From positions 1 to 62,610 of the forward strand of contig NZ_JALLPO010000051.1 of assembly GCF_023276435.1 (NCBI RefSeq): a DNA stretch of 62,610 nucleotides, written 5' to 3'. Positions 1 to 8,377 of this stretch are shown one piece after another (position 1 is the first letter of the stretch; the number at the start of each line of letters is the position of its first letter). Position numbers and translations under genes: made by a program. The notes beneath the pieces are model-generated. The model searched no databases. It was given only the letters and a program-made list of their open reading frames with translations, and was not told the DNA's origin. Source of the DNA: Sphaerisporangium perillae (GTDB lineage Bacteria; Actinomycetota; Actinomycetes; Streptosporangiales; Streptosporangiaceae).

Positions 1-430
1 GGCCGACCGCGGCGGCCCGGTGGAGGTAGTCGGCGATCAGAGCCAGTTCAGCGTCGTCGTAGCGGTCGAGCACCTCGCCGAACGCCCTGCCCGGGATCTC
101 CCAGGCCGAGCTGATCCGCGCGCGGGCGTCGGGAGCGAGGGCGACCAGGGCGCGCCTGCGGTCGTCGGGGTCGGTCTGCCGCACGACGAGGCCGGCCTTG
201 TCCAGGCGGTCGACCAGGCGGGTGGCCGAGCCAGGGGTGAGGCCGGTGAGACGGGCGATCTCGCCGGTGCTCACTGGGCCCGACTCCAGGTCGAGCAGCG
301 CCACGCACTGCAGGTCGGTGGGGTGGATGCCGAGCCGGTCGGCCATGGCCTGGTTGAACAGCGTGTAGGCCGCGTAATGGCGCTGGCTCTCGTCGGTGAT
401 CCGCTTCAACGTCTCGGCTCGGTTTGACAC
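1..430 (-). CDS. MarR-family transcriptional regulator (3' end cut by window edge)
   Basis: The reading frame runs from a GTG at 430 off the left edge, giving 143 visible residues that begin MSNRAETLKRIT. The centre carries a winged helix-turn-helix (GEIARLTGLTPGSATRLVD, then DKAGLV and the wing PDDRRRA), the usual MarR signature. MarR proteins are dimeric repressors of efflux and detoxification genes that release DNA on binding small phenolic ligands. The gene is divergent from the MFS exporter at 523 and shares a 92-bp intergenic region containing an inverted repeat, so repression of that exporter is the likely job (inference). The frame was read by hand; longer frames on this strand are shadows. 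The C-terminal dimerisation helix is probably partly missing. Confidence 0.8.
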   Translation of the reverse strand, partial: MSNRAETLKRITDESQRHYAAYTLFNQAMADRLGIHPTDLQCVALLDLESGPVSTGEIARLTGLTPGSATRLVDRLDKAGLVVRQTDPDDRRRALVALAPDARARISSAWEIPGRAFGEVLDRYDDAELALIADYLHRAAAVG

Positions 431-466
431 CAGGCGGCTCCGTACTCCACATTTATGTGCGCAACA

Positions 467-494
467 CAATCTTTGCGTAGCGCAATCTTTGCGC
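467..494. promoter_or_regulatory. Probable MarR operator: inverted and direct repeats
   Basis: The spacer between the MarR gene and the exporter holds a perfect inverted repeat TTGCG-TAG-CGCAA at 473-485. It is embedded in a direct repeat AATCTTTGCG at 468-477 and 484-493 (16-bp period). A second imperfect dyad, TGTG..CACA, lies just left. MarR sites are typically 15-20 bp palindromes in such divergent spacers; binding by this protein is inferred. Confidence 0.5.
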
Positions 495-522
495 CACGCC
501 TTCATTCTATCCGGAGGCGTCC

Positions 523-1902
523 ATGCTCATCCGCGCGTCGCCTGAGACGACCGGCAGACGGTGGGCCGTGCTGGCCGTCGTTCTCGCCACCGCCGTCCTC
601 GACCTGCTCGACGGCACCATCACCAACCTCGCCGCCCCCACCATCGCCGCCGACCTCGGCGGGGGGCAGGCGCTCGTCCAATGGCTCGGCGCCGGTTACG
701 CGCTCGCGCTCGGCGTCCTGCTGGTCACCGGCGGACGCCTCGGCGACAGGTACGGCCGCCGCCGGGTCTTCCTCACCGGCCTCGCCGGCTTCACCCTCGC
801 CTCGATCGCCTGCGGCCTGGCCGGCAACCCAGGCACGATCATCGCCGGGCGGATCGTCCAGGGGGCGTTCGGGGCGCTCATGATCCCGCAGAGCTTCGGC
901 ATCCTCGGCGCGGTCTTCCCCCGCGACCAGCTCGGCAGGGCGTTCAGCCTCTTCGCCCCCGCGCTCGGCGCCTCCTCCGTGGGCGGGCCGGTGCTCGCGG
1001 GCTTCCTCATCCAGGCCGACCTGCTGGGCCTCGGGTGGCGCGCCATTTTCCTGATCAACATCGTGCTCGGTGGCGGCGCGCTGCTCGCCGCCGTCCGGCT
1101 GCTGCCCCCCGACGACGGAGACCGCGGCACGGCCGTCGATGGCCCAGGCGCCGCGCTCCTCGGGGCGGCCATGCTCGGACTGCTCTACGGCCTGATCGAC
1201 GGCTCGGCCGGTGGCTGGTCGTCGCGCCCACTCCTGTGCCTGGGCGGCGGGCTGGCCTTCGCCGGGCTGTTCTGCCTGCGCCAGCGGACGGCCCGCAGCC
1301 CGCTGATCGAGCCGTCGCTGCTGCGCCACCGCGGCTTCACCGCCGGGCTCGTGCTGGGCGTCGTGTTCTTCGCCGCCGTATCCGGGCTGCTGTACGTCCT
1401 GTCGCTGTTCCTCCAGGTCGGCCTGGGCTACTCGCCCGTGCGCGCCGCGCTGCACCTGGCCCCTGTGGCCCTGGGCATCGTCATCGCCTCGATCGCTTGC
1501 CACCGCCTCGTCGCCCGGCTGGGCCGCGTCCTCATCGCCATCGGCCTGGGCATCACCCTGATCGGAGCCATCTGGCTGCTCGCCGTCGTTCCGGGCGGCG
1601 CATGGGCCCTCGTGCCGCCGGTGCTCGTCATCGGACTCGGCCTCGGCACCTGCTTCGCCACCGTCTACGACGTCACCATGGGCGACCTCGGCCCCCGTCA
1701 GGCCGGAAGCGCAGGAGGGGTGCTCAGCGCCACCCAGCAGCTCGCCAACGCCGCCGGCGCCGCCGCGGTGACCACCGTCTACTTCCACACCACCGGCCAG
1801 GCGGAGGCCGTCACGCGCAGCCTCCTGGTCGTCATCGCCGCCACGCTCACCTGCTGCGGCCTGGTGTGGCTCCTGCCGCGCAGGCCGCAGAACCACCACT
1901 AG
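523..1902 (+). CDS. MFS multidrug transporter, DHA2/EmrB-QacA type
   Basis: A 459-residue, strongly hydrophobic protein. The first helix carries a charged D1-like motif (LDLLDGTITNLAAPTIA, residues 26-42). MFS motif A lies in the loop after helix 2 (GGRLGDRYGRRR, residues 70-81), and an antiporter-type motif C region reads LGASSVGGPVLAGF. These features fit proton-driven drug efflux of the EmrB/QacA group in the cytoplasmic membrane. ATG 523 is preceded by GGAGG at a good distance (CCGGAGGCGTCC). The gene is divergent from the MarR regulator and 15 bp upstream of an NmrA-like gene with which it probably forms an operon. The substrate cannot be read from sequence. Confidence 0.88.
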   Translation: MLIRASPETTGRRWAVLAVVLATAVLDLLDGTITNLAAPTIAADLGGGQALVQWLGAGYALALGVLLVTGGRLGDRYGRRRVFLTGLAGFTLASIACGLAGNPGTIIAGRIVQGAFGALMIPQSFGILGAVFPRDQLGRAFSLFAPALGASSVGGPVLAGFLIQADLLGLGWRAIFLINIVLGGGALLAAVRLLPPDDGDRGTAVDGPGAALLGAAMLGLLYGLIDGSAGGWSSRPLLCLGGGLAFAGLFCLRQRTARSPLIEPSLLRHRGFTAGLVLGVVFFAAVSGLLYVLSLFLQVGLGYSPVRAALHLAPVALGIVIASIACHRLVARLGRVLIAIGLGITLIGAIWLLAVVPGGAWALVPPVLVIGLGLGTCFATVYDVTMGDLGPRQAGSAGGVLSATQQLANAAGAAAVTTVYFHTTGQAEAVTRSLLVVIAATLTCCGLVWLLPRRPQNHH

Positions 1903-1917
1903 AAGGGATCTACCGAC

Positions 1918-2739
1918 ATGACCACTCTTGTCACCGGCGCTCGCGGCGCCGTCGCCACCGCGCTCATCGGCCTGCTGCGCGAGCAGGGCCGGCCCGTCCG
2001 TCCGGCCTCCTCAGCCCCCACCGACCCGTCGGCCGTCAGGTGCGACCTGCGCGACCCGTCCACCTTCACCGCCGCCCTCGCCGGTGTGACCTCGGTGTTC
2101 CTGTACGCCGAGCCCTCACACGCGGACGAGTTCGCCGAAACGGCCGCAGCGGCCGGAGTCGAGCACATCGTGCTGCTGTCCTCCGCAGCCGTGCTCACGC
2201 CCGACCCCGACGCCAGCCCACTGGCCAAGTCTCACATCGACGCCGAACGGGCCCTGGCCGCCTCGCCCGTGCGAAGCACGCTGCTGCGGCCCGGCACCTT
2301 CTGCGGCAACGCGATGGGATGGTCGTGGCCGATCAAAGCCGGGATGCCGATCGGCCTGCCGTACCCGGACGCGCACGTCGACGCCGTCCACGAGGCCGAC
2401 ATCGCCGCGGTGGCCGCCGCCGTCCTCGCCGACCCCGCGCTCGGCGCCCGGCCGTACACCGTGACCGGACCGCAGTCGCTCACATTCACCGACCAGATCG
2501 GCGTCCTGTCCCGCGTCACCGGGCGTGACATCGCCGTCAAGCACATCACCAGGCAGGAGTGGAAGGCGGAGATGGCCGAGTACATCGACGGGCCCTTCGG
2601 CGACGCGCTCCTCGACTACTGGCAAAGCTGCGACGGCCGCCCTGCCGAGCTCACCCCAGTGGTCGAGGAACTGACCGGGCGGCCCGCGCGCACCTTCGCC
2701 TCGTGGGCCGAGGAGCACCGGGCGGCCTTCCTCGGCTAG
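1918..2739 (+). CDS. NmrA-like NAD(P)-binding oxidoreductase
   Basis: A 273-residue atypical short-chain dehydrogenase. The N-terminus has a glycine-rich dinucleotide motif (TLVTGARGAVA, residues 3-13), then the acidic CDLRD strand and HIVLLSSAAVL. The later LLRPGTFCGN segment is typical of NmrA/HSCARG-like members of the extended SDR group. Such proteins either reduce quinones or sense NAD(P)H. The ATG follows AAGGGA, and the gene lies 15 bp behind the MFS exporter, suggesting one MarR-controlled stress operon. The stop codon TAG forms part of the CTAG target into which the downstream IS element inserted, so the reading frame is intact but the IS begins directly after it. Confidence 0.8.
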   Translation: MTTLVTGARGAVATALIGLLREQGRPVRPASSAPTDPSAVRCDLRDPSTFTAALAGVTSVFLYAEPSHADEFAETAAAAGVEHIVLLSSAAVLTPDPDASPLAKSHIDAERALAASPVRSTLLRPGTFCGNAMGWSWPIKAGMPIGLPYPDAHVDAVHEADIAAVAAAVLADPALGARPYTVTGPQSLTFTDQIGVLSRVTGRDIAVKHITRQEWKAEMAEYIDGPFGDALLDYWQSCDGRPAELTPVVEELTGRPARTFASWAEEHRAAFLG

Positions 2740-3825
2740 GGTCTGTACGAACTTCGGATATTTAGATGGGTTGGAGGCTTCGGACCCACAAGATGGCTCC
2801 GCGTAGATGAAGGCCGGCAAGGTAGCTCTTGGGAGTCTTGTCGAAGCGGAAGGCCAGCCCGCGCCACTCTTTGATCCGGTTGATGCACCGTTCCGCCGTG
2901 TTTCGCTGCTTGTAGAGATCTAGATCATGGCTGACCGGGCGGCCGCCGCGGGAGCCGCGTTTCTTGCGGTTGGCCGCCTGGTCACTCTTTTCGGGGATGA
3001 CGGCCTTGATGCGGCGCCGGCGCAGATAGATGCGGTTGCCGCGGGAGGAATAGGCCTTGTCGGCGGCCACCGCGGCCGGGCGGGTGCGCGGGCGGCCGAC
3101 GGGCAGGCGGATCTTGATGCGCGCCAAGACGGGGCGAAACTGCGGGCTGTCTCCCGCTTGGCCCGGGGTGAGGACGAAGGACAGCGGACGGCATCGCCGG
3201 TCGGCGGACAGGTGGACCTTGCTAGTCAGCCCGCCCCGGGAGCGGCCCAGCCCGGCTGCCGTCAGCCGTATCCGGCGCCGCCGGCGTAACCGCCGGCGTT
3301 CGTCCCCGTCCCCGTCCCCGTCTTTGCCGTCTTCGTCGCCGTTCTGAGGTTTTTGCCCCTTTGATGCAGCCCCTTTTCTCGTTCGGAGGCTTCCTCCAGC
3401 GCCTTGACCAGCTCGCCGTCCAGGACCATTCCGGCGGCATGGTGGTGGGCGCGGGCCGTGGTGGAGTCCACGCTGACCAGGTCCAGGTCGGCCTGCCCGC
3501 GGGCAGCGGCCTCAGCGATCACGGCCTGCATCAGCTGCTCGAAGACGCCGGCCGTGGCCCAGGACCGGAACCTGTCGTAGACGGTGGACCAGGGTCCGTA
3601 CTCGGCGGGCATGTCCCGCCACGGACTGCCGGTACGAAACCGCCACATCACGCCGTTGAACCGCTGCCGCAGGTCCGGGATCGGGCCTCGCTCACCCAAG
3701 GGCAGGTGAGGTCCGATCAAAGTCCATTCGTCATCGGTGAGGTCTCCACGCGCCATGGCGATGGCGTACCAGGATCGGAGACCGGCGCGCAGGCGAATCC
3801 TTCTGATCTGAACTCCGTACAGGCC
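2740..3825 (-). mobile_element. IS5-family insertion sequence, complete, 1086 bp
   Basis: Imperfect terminal inverted repeats frame the element: GGTCTGTACGAACTTCGGAT at the left and, reverse-complemented, GGCCTGTACGGAGTTCAGAT at the right (16 of 20 match). CTAG occurs directly outside both ends (2736-2739 and 3826-3829), a 4-bp duplication that fits the YTAR target known for IS5-type elements. The interior holds one transposase gene in two frames on the minus strand. Both ends and all three DDE residues are present, so the copy may be functional if the frameshift occurs. Confidence 0.88.
2762..3756 (-). CDS. IS5-family DDE transposase, two frames needing a -1 shift
   Basis: The first frame starts at ATG 3756 (MARGDLTDDEWTLIGPHL) and contains the N-terminal DUF4096-like region and the first catalytic Asp (LVSVDSTTARAH). 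It ends at 3262. The second frame, offset by -1, carries RSRGGLTSKVHL, the second Asp (AADKAYSS) and the catalytic Glu (NTAERCINRIKEW), ending at 2762. The frames overlap for roughly 90 bases. A run of five A's on the coding strand (3354-3350, codons GGC AAA AAC) is a plausible slippage site. IS427-type members of the IS5 family use such programmed shifts. Alternatively the element carries an inactivating frameshift; sequence alone cannot decide. Confidence 0.82.
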
Positions 3826-3947
3826 CTAGTCGCACCCGGGGTTATCTCGGGGCGTTCACGACAGCGGCGGCGGTCATACGACTTGCGGTCTCATCCCACA
3901 GCCACGCGCGGCGGCGAGTAGCCGGCCGACCATGTCCACGGCTCGTT

Positions 3948-4604
3948 CTACGACTCGGCGGCGGACTTCACCATCTCGGCCGCCTGCTTGCTGAGCGAGA
4001 CTCGGACCAGCGCGGCGGCGAGCCGGGCCAGATCCTCGCCCGAACCGGCCAGACCTGCCAGCGCATCCACGCTGTGCGGTAGGCCGAGCCTTCGGGCACC
4101 TTCCAGAACACGCTTGTCGAAGTACGGGGCGACCTGCGGCCACACCGCCTGAACCTCGCGCAGGTAGATGTCGGCACCCACCGGGCCGATCCCGGGAAAC
4201 CCGGTCAGCAGGTCGTGGATGCGCTTGGCGTCCCCCTTCGCCTCGTCGCGCAGCCGGCGGAGGTCGCCCGCCCACCTCTCCCGCAACAGGCAGGCCCCCT
4301 CACCGAGCTGGGTGGCGGTACGCTCGTCGTACCTGCGGTAGTGACCACGCCCCAAGGCGTCCACGCGAGCCTGCCAAGCGGCCTGCTCCATGGCCTCCGG
4401 CGTACGGAACCCCGCGGCGAACAACTCCCGCGTAGCGGCCGACGCGATCTCCGCCGAGATACGGGCGCTCAGCAGGGTGGCCAGAACCAGAACCTGGTAC
4501 AACGGTCCCGGCTTGTCGGAGAGGCGGATCCCCGCCTCCTCCGCGTAAGTGCGGCCGTGCTCCTCGAGCAACGCCCCCACCACGGCCCTGTCGGACGTAA
4601 CCAT
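3948..4604 (-). CDS. Endonuclease III-like HhH-GPD DNA glycosylase
   Basis: A 218-residue protein with the helix-hairpin-helix core of the endonuclease III superfamily (LLTGFPGIGPVGADIYL, about residues 132-148). Next comes YFDKRV, whose Asp163 sits where the conserved catalytic Asp of the family lies. The Lys that makes family members bifunctional lyases is not in the usual place after the hairpin, and no C-terminal four-cysteine FeS loop is present. It may therefore act as a monofunctional glycosylase in base excision repair, or as a divergent member. The start ATG 4604 gives MVTSDRAVVG. The IS element lies just downstream; no operon partner is obvious. Confidence 0.72.
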   Translation of the reverse strand: MVTSDRAVVGALLEEHGRTYAEEAGIRLSDKPGPLYQVLVLATLLSARISAEIASAATRELFAAGFRTPEAMEQAAWQARVDALGRGHYRRYDERTATQLGEGACLLRERWAGDLRRLRDEAKGDAKRIHDLLTGFPGIGPVGADIYLREVQAVWPQVAPYFDKRVLEGARRLGLPHSVDALAGLAGSGEDLARLAAALVRVSLSKQAAEMVKSAAES

Positions 4605-4883
4605 GCCGCCTTGCTACCCGGCGGCACCGACGTACTCACTCTGTACGCAACCCAAAACTTTCTCGCTGGCAGGTCAGCGAGGCCGACGGTGACCGCGTCG
4701 GCCGGATCGATCGCAGCGACGGTGACGCCGCAGCGCCCGGTGCCGGTCGAACCGCTCGGCATGCCCCTGCGATCTTGCTTAGGCGCTGAGGGCCCGCGCG
4801 ACCGTGAGGCTGTCCTCGTCGATGTGGTAGCGGGTGGTCCGGGCGCGGCCCGTCGATTACCACCGAGGTAAGGCGGGACCTCC
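4605..4883. other. Intergenic stretch with a possible gene remnant
   Basis: No full gene is evident. On the minus strand a short open stretch without a start codon reads STGRARTTRYHIDEDSLTVA and ends in a TAA near 4780. It could be the leftover 3' end of a lost gene, but the evidence is weak. Confidence 0.3.
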
Positions 4884-5390
4884 TCACTCGATCGAAGCGC
4901 GCGAGGGATCCCCGTGCACGATGTCCACTTCGGAGGTTTCCCGTCTGGGCAGGCGCCGGACCGCGACACCGATGAAGCGGTCGTGGCGCACGTAGCCGTA
5001 GTGCCGGGAGTCCCAGCTGGTCGCGCGGTTGTCGCCCAGCACGACGAGGGATCCGCGCGGCACCACGGTGCCGGCCACATGGTGCACATCCGGGAGCTCC
5101 CATGCGACCGGCACCCGGTCGCCCGGCACGGCCACGGCCCGCTTGATGAGGAGCGTACGGTCCCGCTCGGGTACAGGCTCTCCGGCGTGCGGCGGGCCGG
5201 GGTACACGAAGACGACGACCTGTCCCGCGTGGACGCGCTTCGTCCTGCGGACCAGCAGGCGGTCGCCGGGTCGCAGCGTCGGTTCCATGCTCGTACCGCG
5301 GACGGTGGCGGCCAGGAAGCCGCGGCGGACCCAGAGCGTCAGCAGGCCGATGGCCAGCAGCATCCCGGCGGCCGGAAGAGCGAGCGTCAC
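4884..5390 (-). CDS. Type I signal peptidase (S26 family), peptide-operon member
   Basis: A 168-residue S26 peptidase with one N-terminal membrane span (residues 3-21). The catalytic Ser34 lies in GTSMEPTL, and the general base Lys83 in LLIKRAVAVPGD. The conserved box LVVLGDNRATSWDSR follows. The active site should face outside the membrane and cleave after small residues (A-x-A type). It is the last gene of the five-gene operon headed by the six-cysteine peptide, so it probably serves as that peptide's dedicated leader peptidase (inference). Its GTG start at 5390 follows CAGGAGGCTCC. This ribosome site and start are duplicated in tandem 41 bp upstream, where the copy leads only to a 14-codon dead-end frame. 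Confidence 0.85.
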   Translation of the reverse strand: MTLALPAAGMLLAIGLLTLWVRRGFLAATVRGTSMEPTLRPGDRLLVRRTKRVHAGQVVVFVYPGPPHAGEPVPERDRTLLIKRAVAVPGDRVPVAWELPDVHHVAGTVVPRGSLVVLGDNRATSWDSRHYGYVRHDRFIGVAVRRLPRRETSEVDIVHGDPSRASIE

Positions 5391-5446
5391 GGAGCCTCCT
5401 GGTAGCCGGCGGCCGGAAGGGCGAGCGTCACAGCGCCTCCTGGTAG
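5365..5446. repeat. 41-bp tandem duplication at the exporter/signal-peptidase junction
   Basis: Two adjacent 41-bp units (5365-5405 and 5406-5446) differ at only a few positions and are followed by the start of a third (CCGGCGGCC). Each unit carries, on the minus strand, a ribosome-binding site and a GTGACGCTCGC start. The upstream copy opens a frame that stops at the real start of the signal peptidase gene. Since 41 is not a multiple of three, the copies are read in different frames: one encodes the exporter's last residues (AAGYQEAL) and the other the start of the peptidase. Confidence 0.85.
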
Positions 5447-7260
5447 CCGGCGGCCTGGAGGCGGAAGAGCCTGGCGTAGCCGCCGTCGGCGGCGAGCAGG
5501 ACGTCGTGCGACCCGTGTTCGATGATCCGCCCGTCGCCGAGGACCGCGATGTAGTCGGCGTCGCGGACGGCGCTGAGCCGATGGGAGATCAGCAGGCTGG
5601 TACGGCCCGCGCGGCGCTCCCGCATGCGGGTATGGATCTCGTGTTCGGCCTCCGGATCCAGGCCGGAGCTGGGTTCGTCGAGGATCATCAGATCCCTGTC
5701 GTTCCGCACGAAGGCCCGGGCCAGCGCGAGGCGCTGCCACTGCCCGCCGGACAGGACGACGCCGGTCACCGGGTCGTCCTGGTCGTCCCCCATCATGAAG
5801 ACGCGGGTGAGGGGGGTGTCGTAGCCGCGGGGAAGCCCGGCGAGCTTGTCGTGCAGCCCGGCACGCGCGGCCGCCTCCTCGATCCGCCGCGGGTCGTCCC
5901 GTGCGCTCAGGTCGCCGAGGCCGATGTTGTCGCGGGCCGTCATGTCGTAGTTCATGTGGTCCTGGAACACGGCGCTGATCCGCTCGCGCAGCATGGCCGG
6001 GGGGATGTCGCGCAGATCCGTGCCATCCCACGAGATCTGGCCTCGGGTCGGGTCGTACATCCGGCACAGCAGCTTGACCAGCGTGCTCTTTCCCGCGCCG
6101 TTCAGCCCGACGAGCGCGACGGCGCATCCGTGGGGGATGGTCAGGTTCACCCCGCGCAGGACCCAGGGATGGTCGTCGCTGTAGCGGAACCACACGTCCC
6201 GCAGTTCGACGCCCTGTCCCAGCGGCGGTGCGTGCCCCCGCTCCGCACGCGGCAGGTCCGGTTCGGCCGTGACGACGGCGACGTAGTGGGTGAAGGCGAG
6301 CAGCCGCGACTGCCAGCCGGAGATCGACGACGTGAGCGTCCCGAGAGCGGACTGCACGCCGGCGACGGCCGCGAGGAACATGGCGACGTCTCCGATGCTC
6401 AGCTCCCCGCGCCGCGCCGCGGCGATCGCCCACCACAGCCCGGCCCCGGCCACCGCCGCGCTCAGCACCGTCAGTCCCGCCTGGGCGCGGAGTTCCCGCA
6501 GGTCCATCCGCCGGATCCCCGCGTTCGCCGACAGCCGTTCGTCGATCATCCGGGCACGCAGGAACGCCCCGATGCCGAAAAGGCGGATCTCCGTGGCCGC
6601 GGCCACCCCGGTGAGCAACTGGAGGTAGAAGAACTCCCGCCGGTAGTACCGTTCGATGCTCCACTCCATGCTCGACCGGCGGCGGGCGAGATACAGCTCG
6701 GCGACGAGCACGGGAACGGCGGCCAGCAGCACCACGATGGTCATCACGGGGCTGAGGATCAGCAGGGATGCCACGAAACCGATGAGGGAAAGCGCACCGC
6801 CGAGACCGCTGCCGATGCCGTCCACCAGCTCGGCGATGCGACCGGTGGCCTGCTGGGCCAGCCGGAGCCGGTCCTGGAAGGCCGGGTCCTCGAAGCTGCG
6901 CAGGCCGACCTGGCGTTCCGTTGCGGCGAACAGCCGTTCGGTGGCGACCAGGGTGGCGGACCGGCCGATGTGCCCCCTCAGGTAGCGGAGCACCGCCGGC
7001 AGGGCGGCGGCTCCCAGCCCAGTGGCGATCAGTGCGAGTGCCAGCCCTCCGACCGCACCGTGCGGAGCCGTCAACCGGTCGAGCACCAGCTTGGTCAGCC
7101 ACGCGGTCGCGACCGGCGCCGCGGCCGAGACCAGGGTGATCAGCAGTGATCCCGCCACGTCCCGCGGTGCCGAGCGCCAGATGATCGAGATGGCCTCCGC
7201 GACGGAGGTGCGCAGCTCGCGCACGCCGATGCGCAGGTCCCGCTCCCGCTCACCGCTCAC
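5428..7260 (-). CDS. ABC transporter, fused permease and ATPase (peptide exporter type)
   Basis: A 610-residue half transporter: an N-terminal six-helix ABC type-1 membrane domain (about residues 40-320), then the nucleotide-binding domain. The latter shows Walker A GLNGAGKSTLVKLL, signature LSGGQWQRLALARAF, Walker B DLMILDEPSSGLD and the switch His in LLISHRLSAV. Between Walker A and the signature there is a short acidic insert (MMGDDQDDPVTG). Half transporters of this build export peptides or lipids as homodimers. There is no N-terminal C39 peptidase domain, which fits leader removal by the separate signal peptidase encoded next. The start overlaps the thioredoxin-like gene by 4 bp. Likely cargo is the 54-residue cysteine-rich peptide (inference from the operon). 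Confidence 0.88.
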   Translation of the reverse strand: MSGERERDLRIGVRELRTSVAEAISIIWRSAPRDVAGSLLITLVSAAAPVATAWLTKLVLDRLTAPHGAVGGLALALIATGLGAAALPAVLRYLRGHIGRSATLVATERLFAATERQVGLRSFEDPAFQDRLRLAQQATGRIAELVDGIGSGLGGALSLIGFVASLLILSPVMTIVVLLAAVPVLVAELYLARRRSSMEWSIERYYRREFFYLQLLTGVAAATEIRLFGIGAFLRARMIDERLSANAGIRRMDLRELRAQAGLTVLSAAVAGAGLWWAIAAARRGELSIGDVAMFLAAVAGVQSALGTLTSSISGWQSRLLAFTHYVAVVTAEPDLPRAERGHAPPLGQGVELRDVWFRYSDDHPWVLRGVNLTIPHGCAVALVGLNGAGKSTLVKLLCRMYDPTRGQISWDGTDLRDIPPAMLRERISAVFQDHMNYDMTARDNIGLGDLSARDDPRRIEEAAARAGLHDKLAGLPRGYDTPLTRVFMMGDDQDDPVTGVVLSGGQWQRLALARAFVRNDRDLMILDEPSSGLDPEAEHEIHTRMRERRAGRTSLLISHRLSAVRDADYIAVLGDGRIIEHGSHDVLLAADGGYARLFRLQAAGYQEAL

Positions 7261-7799
7261 CGGATCCCCTTGCCCGCGACACTGTCGTGCCGGTCCGGGA
7301 GCGGCAGTTCCTCCATCCGGCCGCCCACGGCGACGATCCTGTGGTCGTCGCCGATCAGGTACAGCTGGGGGGTCCAGGTGTTCTGGAACGCGCGCGCCAC
7401 CGGCCCGCCGTCACGGTCGGCCACGACGACCCGGGCGACCGGGGTGAGGGCCCGCACCGCCGCCTCGTCGTCGCCGCCGAACACCGCCAGCACGTTCTCG
7501 CGCCCCAGCTTCCGCGCGTGCTCGACGAAGCGCGGTAGCAGCTCATGGCAGGGCTCGCAGCCGGAGGAGAAGAAGCCGACCACCCCGGTCAGGGTGGTGG
7601 GGGACACCGGCTCGCCGTCGGTGGTGACGGCGGTGAACTCCCCGACGGAAGAGCCCGGCCCCAGCGCGGACAGCGCCCCGGCAGGCCCGCCCGTCTGAAC
7701 GGCCTGCGCTCGCATCCGGCGCAGGATCCCGATCGTGAGCGACAGGTTCAGCAGGCACAGCACGCCGAGCAGCACCACGGCGGCGGCAAGGTAGGGCAT
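7257..7799 (-). CDS. Membrane-anchored thioredoxin-like (TlpA/MauD-type) protein
   Basis: A 180-residue protein with an N-terminal anchor (residues 3-26) and an extracytoplasmic thioredoxin fold carrying the redox motif C81-E-P-C84 in FFSSGCEPCHELLPRF. The late cis-proline region reads TWTPQLYLIG. MauD/TlpA-like proteins reduce, oxidise or shuffle disulfides outside the membrane. The gene overlaps MauE by 1 bp and the exporter by 4 bp. Pairing with MauE beside a substrate with six cysteines suggests a dedicated disulfide-forming pair for that peptide, as MauD and MauE serve the many-disulfide methylamine dehydrogenase small subunit. No methylamine dehydrogenase genes are visible, so the pair has another client. 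Confidence 0.85.
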   Translation of the reverse strand: MPYLAAAVVLLGVLCLLNLSLTIGILRRMRAQAVQTGGPAGALSALGPGSSVGEFTAVTTDGEPVSPTTLTGVVGFFSSGCEPCHELLPRFVEHARKLGRENVLAVFGGDDEAAVRALTPVARVVVADRDGGPVARAFQNTWTPQLYLIGDDHRIVAVGGRMEELPLPDRHDSVAGKGIR

Positions 7800-8311
7800 C
7801 AGGAACTCCTCGCGAACAGGTCGACGACGTCGTCAAAGGAAATGATCAGGACCGCTCCGACGACGCCGGCCGTGGCCGCCACCGCCAGGCCGGCCGGCGC
7901 CGGAAGGCCCTGGGGCGCCAGCCCGCCGAGTACGGTGACGATCAACAGTGCGCCGTTGCGGACGAGGTGACGGTGACCGACGGGCACGCTCGAGGCGCCG
8001 AAGCACCGGCACGGAGCCCGCCGTCCCCGCCGCAGGGCGACGGCGATCGCGGCGGTGAACGCGGCGAGCAGGGCGCAGGCGAGCGCGAAGCCGTACGAGG
8101 TCGCCGGTGGCACCGCCAGGAGGATCGGGGTCGCCGTCTCCGCGGCGACGATGACCAGGGCCAGCGGCCGGACCAGGCCGGCTCCGACCGGGGCGAGCGC
8201 GGGAAGGGATCGGGCGAACCCGTCGAAGTCCCGCAGCTTCGACACCGCCGAGGCCGCGAAGACCAGGACGATCAGAGTGGCGCAGGCCGCCCTCACGTAC
8301 TCCATGCCCAT
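7799..8311 (-). CDS. MauE/DoxX-type redox-associated membrane protein
   Basis: A 170-residue protein with four to five predicted membrane helices. It opens with the family-typical ATLIVLVFAASAVSKLRDF. A C-x-C pair (Cys101 and Cys103, in APCRCFGASS) lies in the central loop. This is characteristic of MauE-like proteins, which act with thioredoxin-fold partners much as DsbB acts with DsbA. It probably recycles the thioredoxin-like protein encoded immediately downstream (1-bp overlap). It lies 67 bp behind the six-cysteine peptide gene on the same strand. The start ATG 8311 gives MGMEYVRAAC. The direction of electron flow cannot be told from sequence. Confidence 0.85.
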   Translation of the reverse strand: MGMEYVRAACATLIVLVFAASAVSKLRDFDGFARSLPALAPVGAGLVRPLALVIVAAETATPILLAVPPATSYGFALACALLAAFTAAIAVALRRGRRAPCRCFGASSVPVGHRHLVRNGALLIVTVLGGLAPQGLPAPAGLAVAATAGVVGAVLIISFDDVVDLFARSS

Positions 8312-8377
8312 GTCACTCCTCGTGGGAGGGCCGGGCGGCGGCGCGGTGCCGCCACCCGGTGTCGTCCCGGCGGTCGG

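Noticed and set aside
561..2528. A 655-residue frame across the MFS and oxidoreductase genes
   Set aside because: Arginine/proline-rich shadow of two well-supported genes in another frame; no domain.
5029..7149. A 706-residue plus-strand frame opposite the ABC exporter
   Set aside because: Antisense shadow typical of high-GC codon use; the exporter has all ABC motifs.
7257..8311. Methylamine utilisation (mau) cluster
   Set aside because: MauE- and MauD-like genes occur, but no methylamine dehydrogenase subunits or MauG; the client is more likely the six-cysteine peptide.
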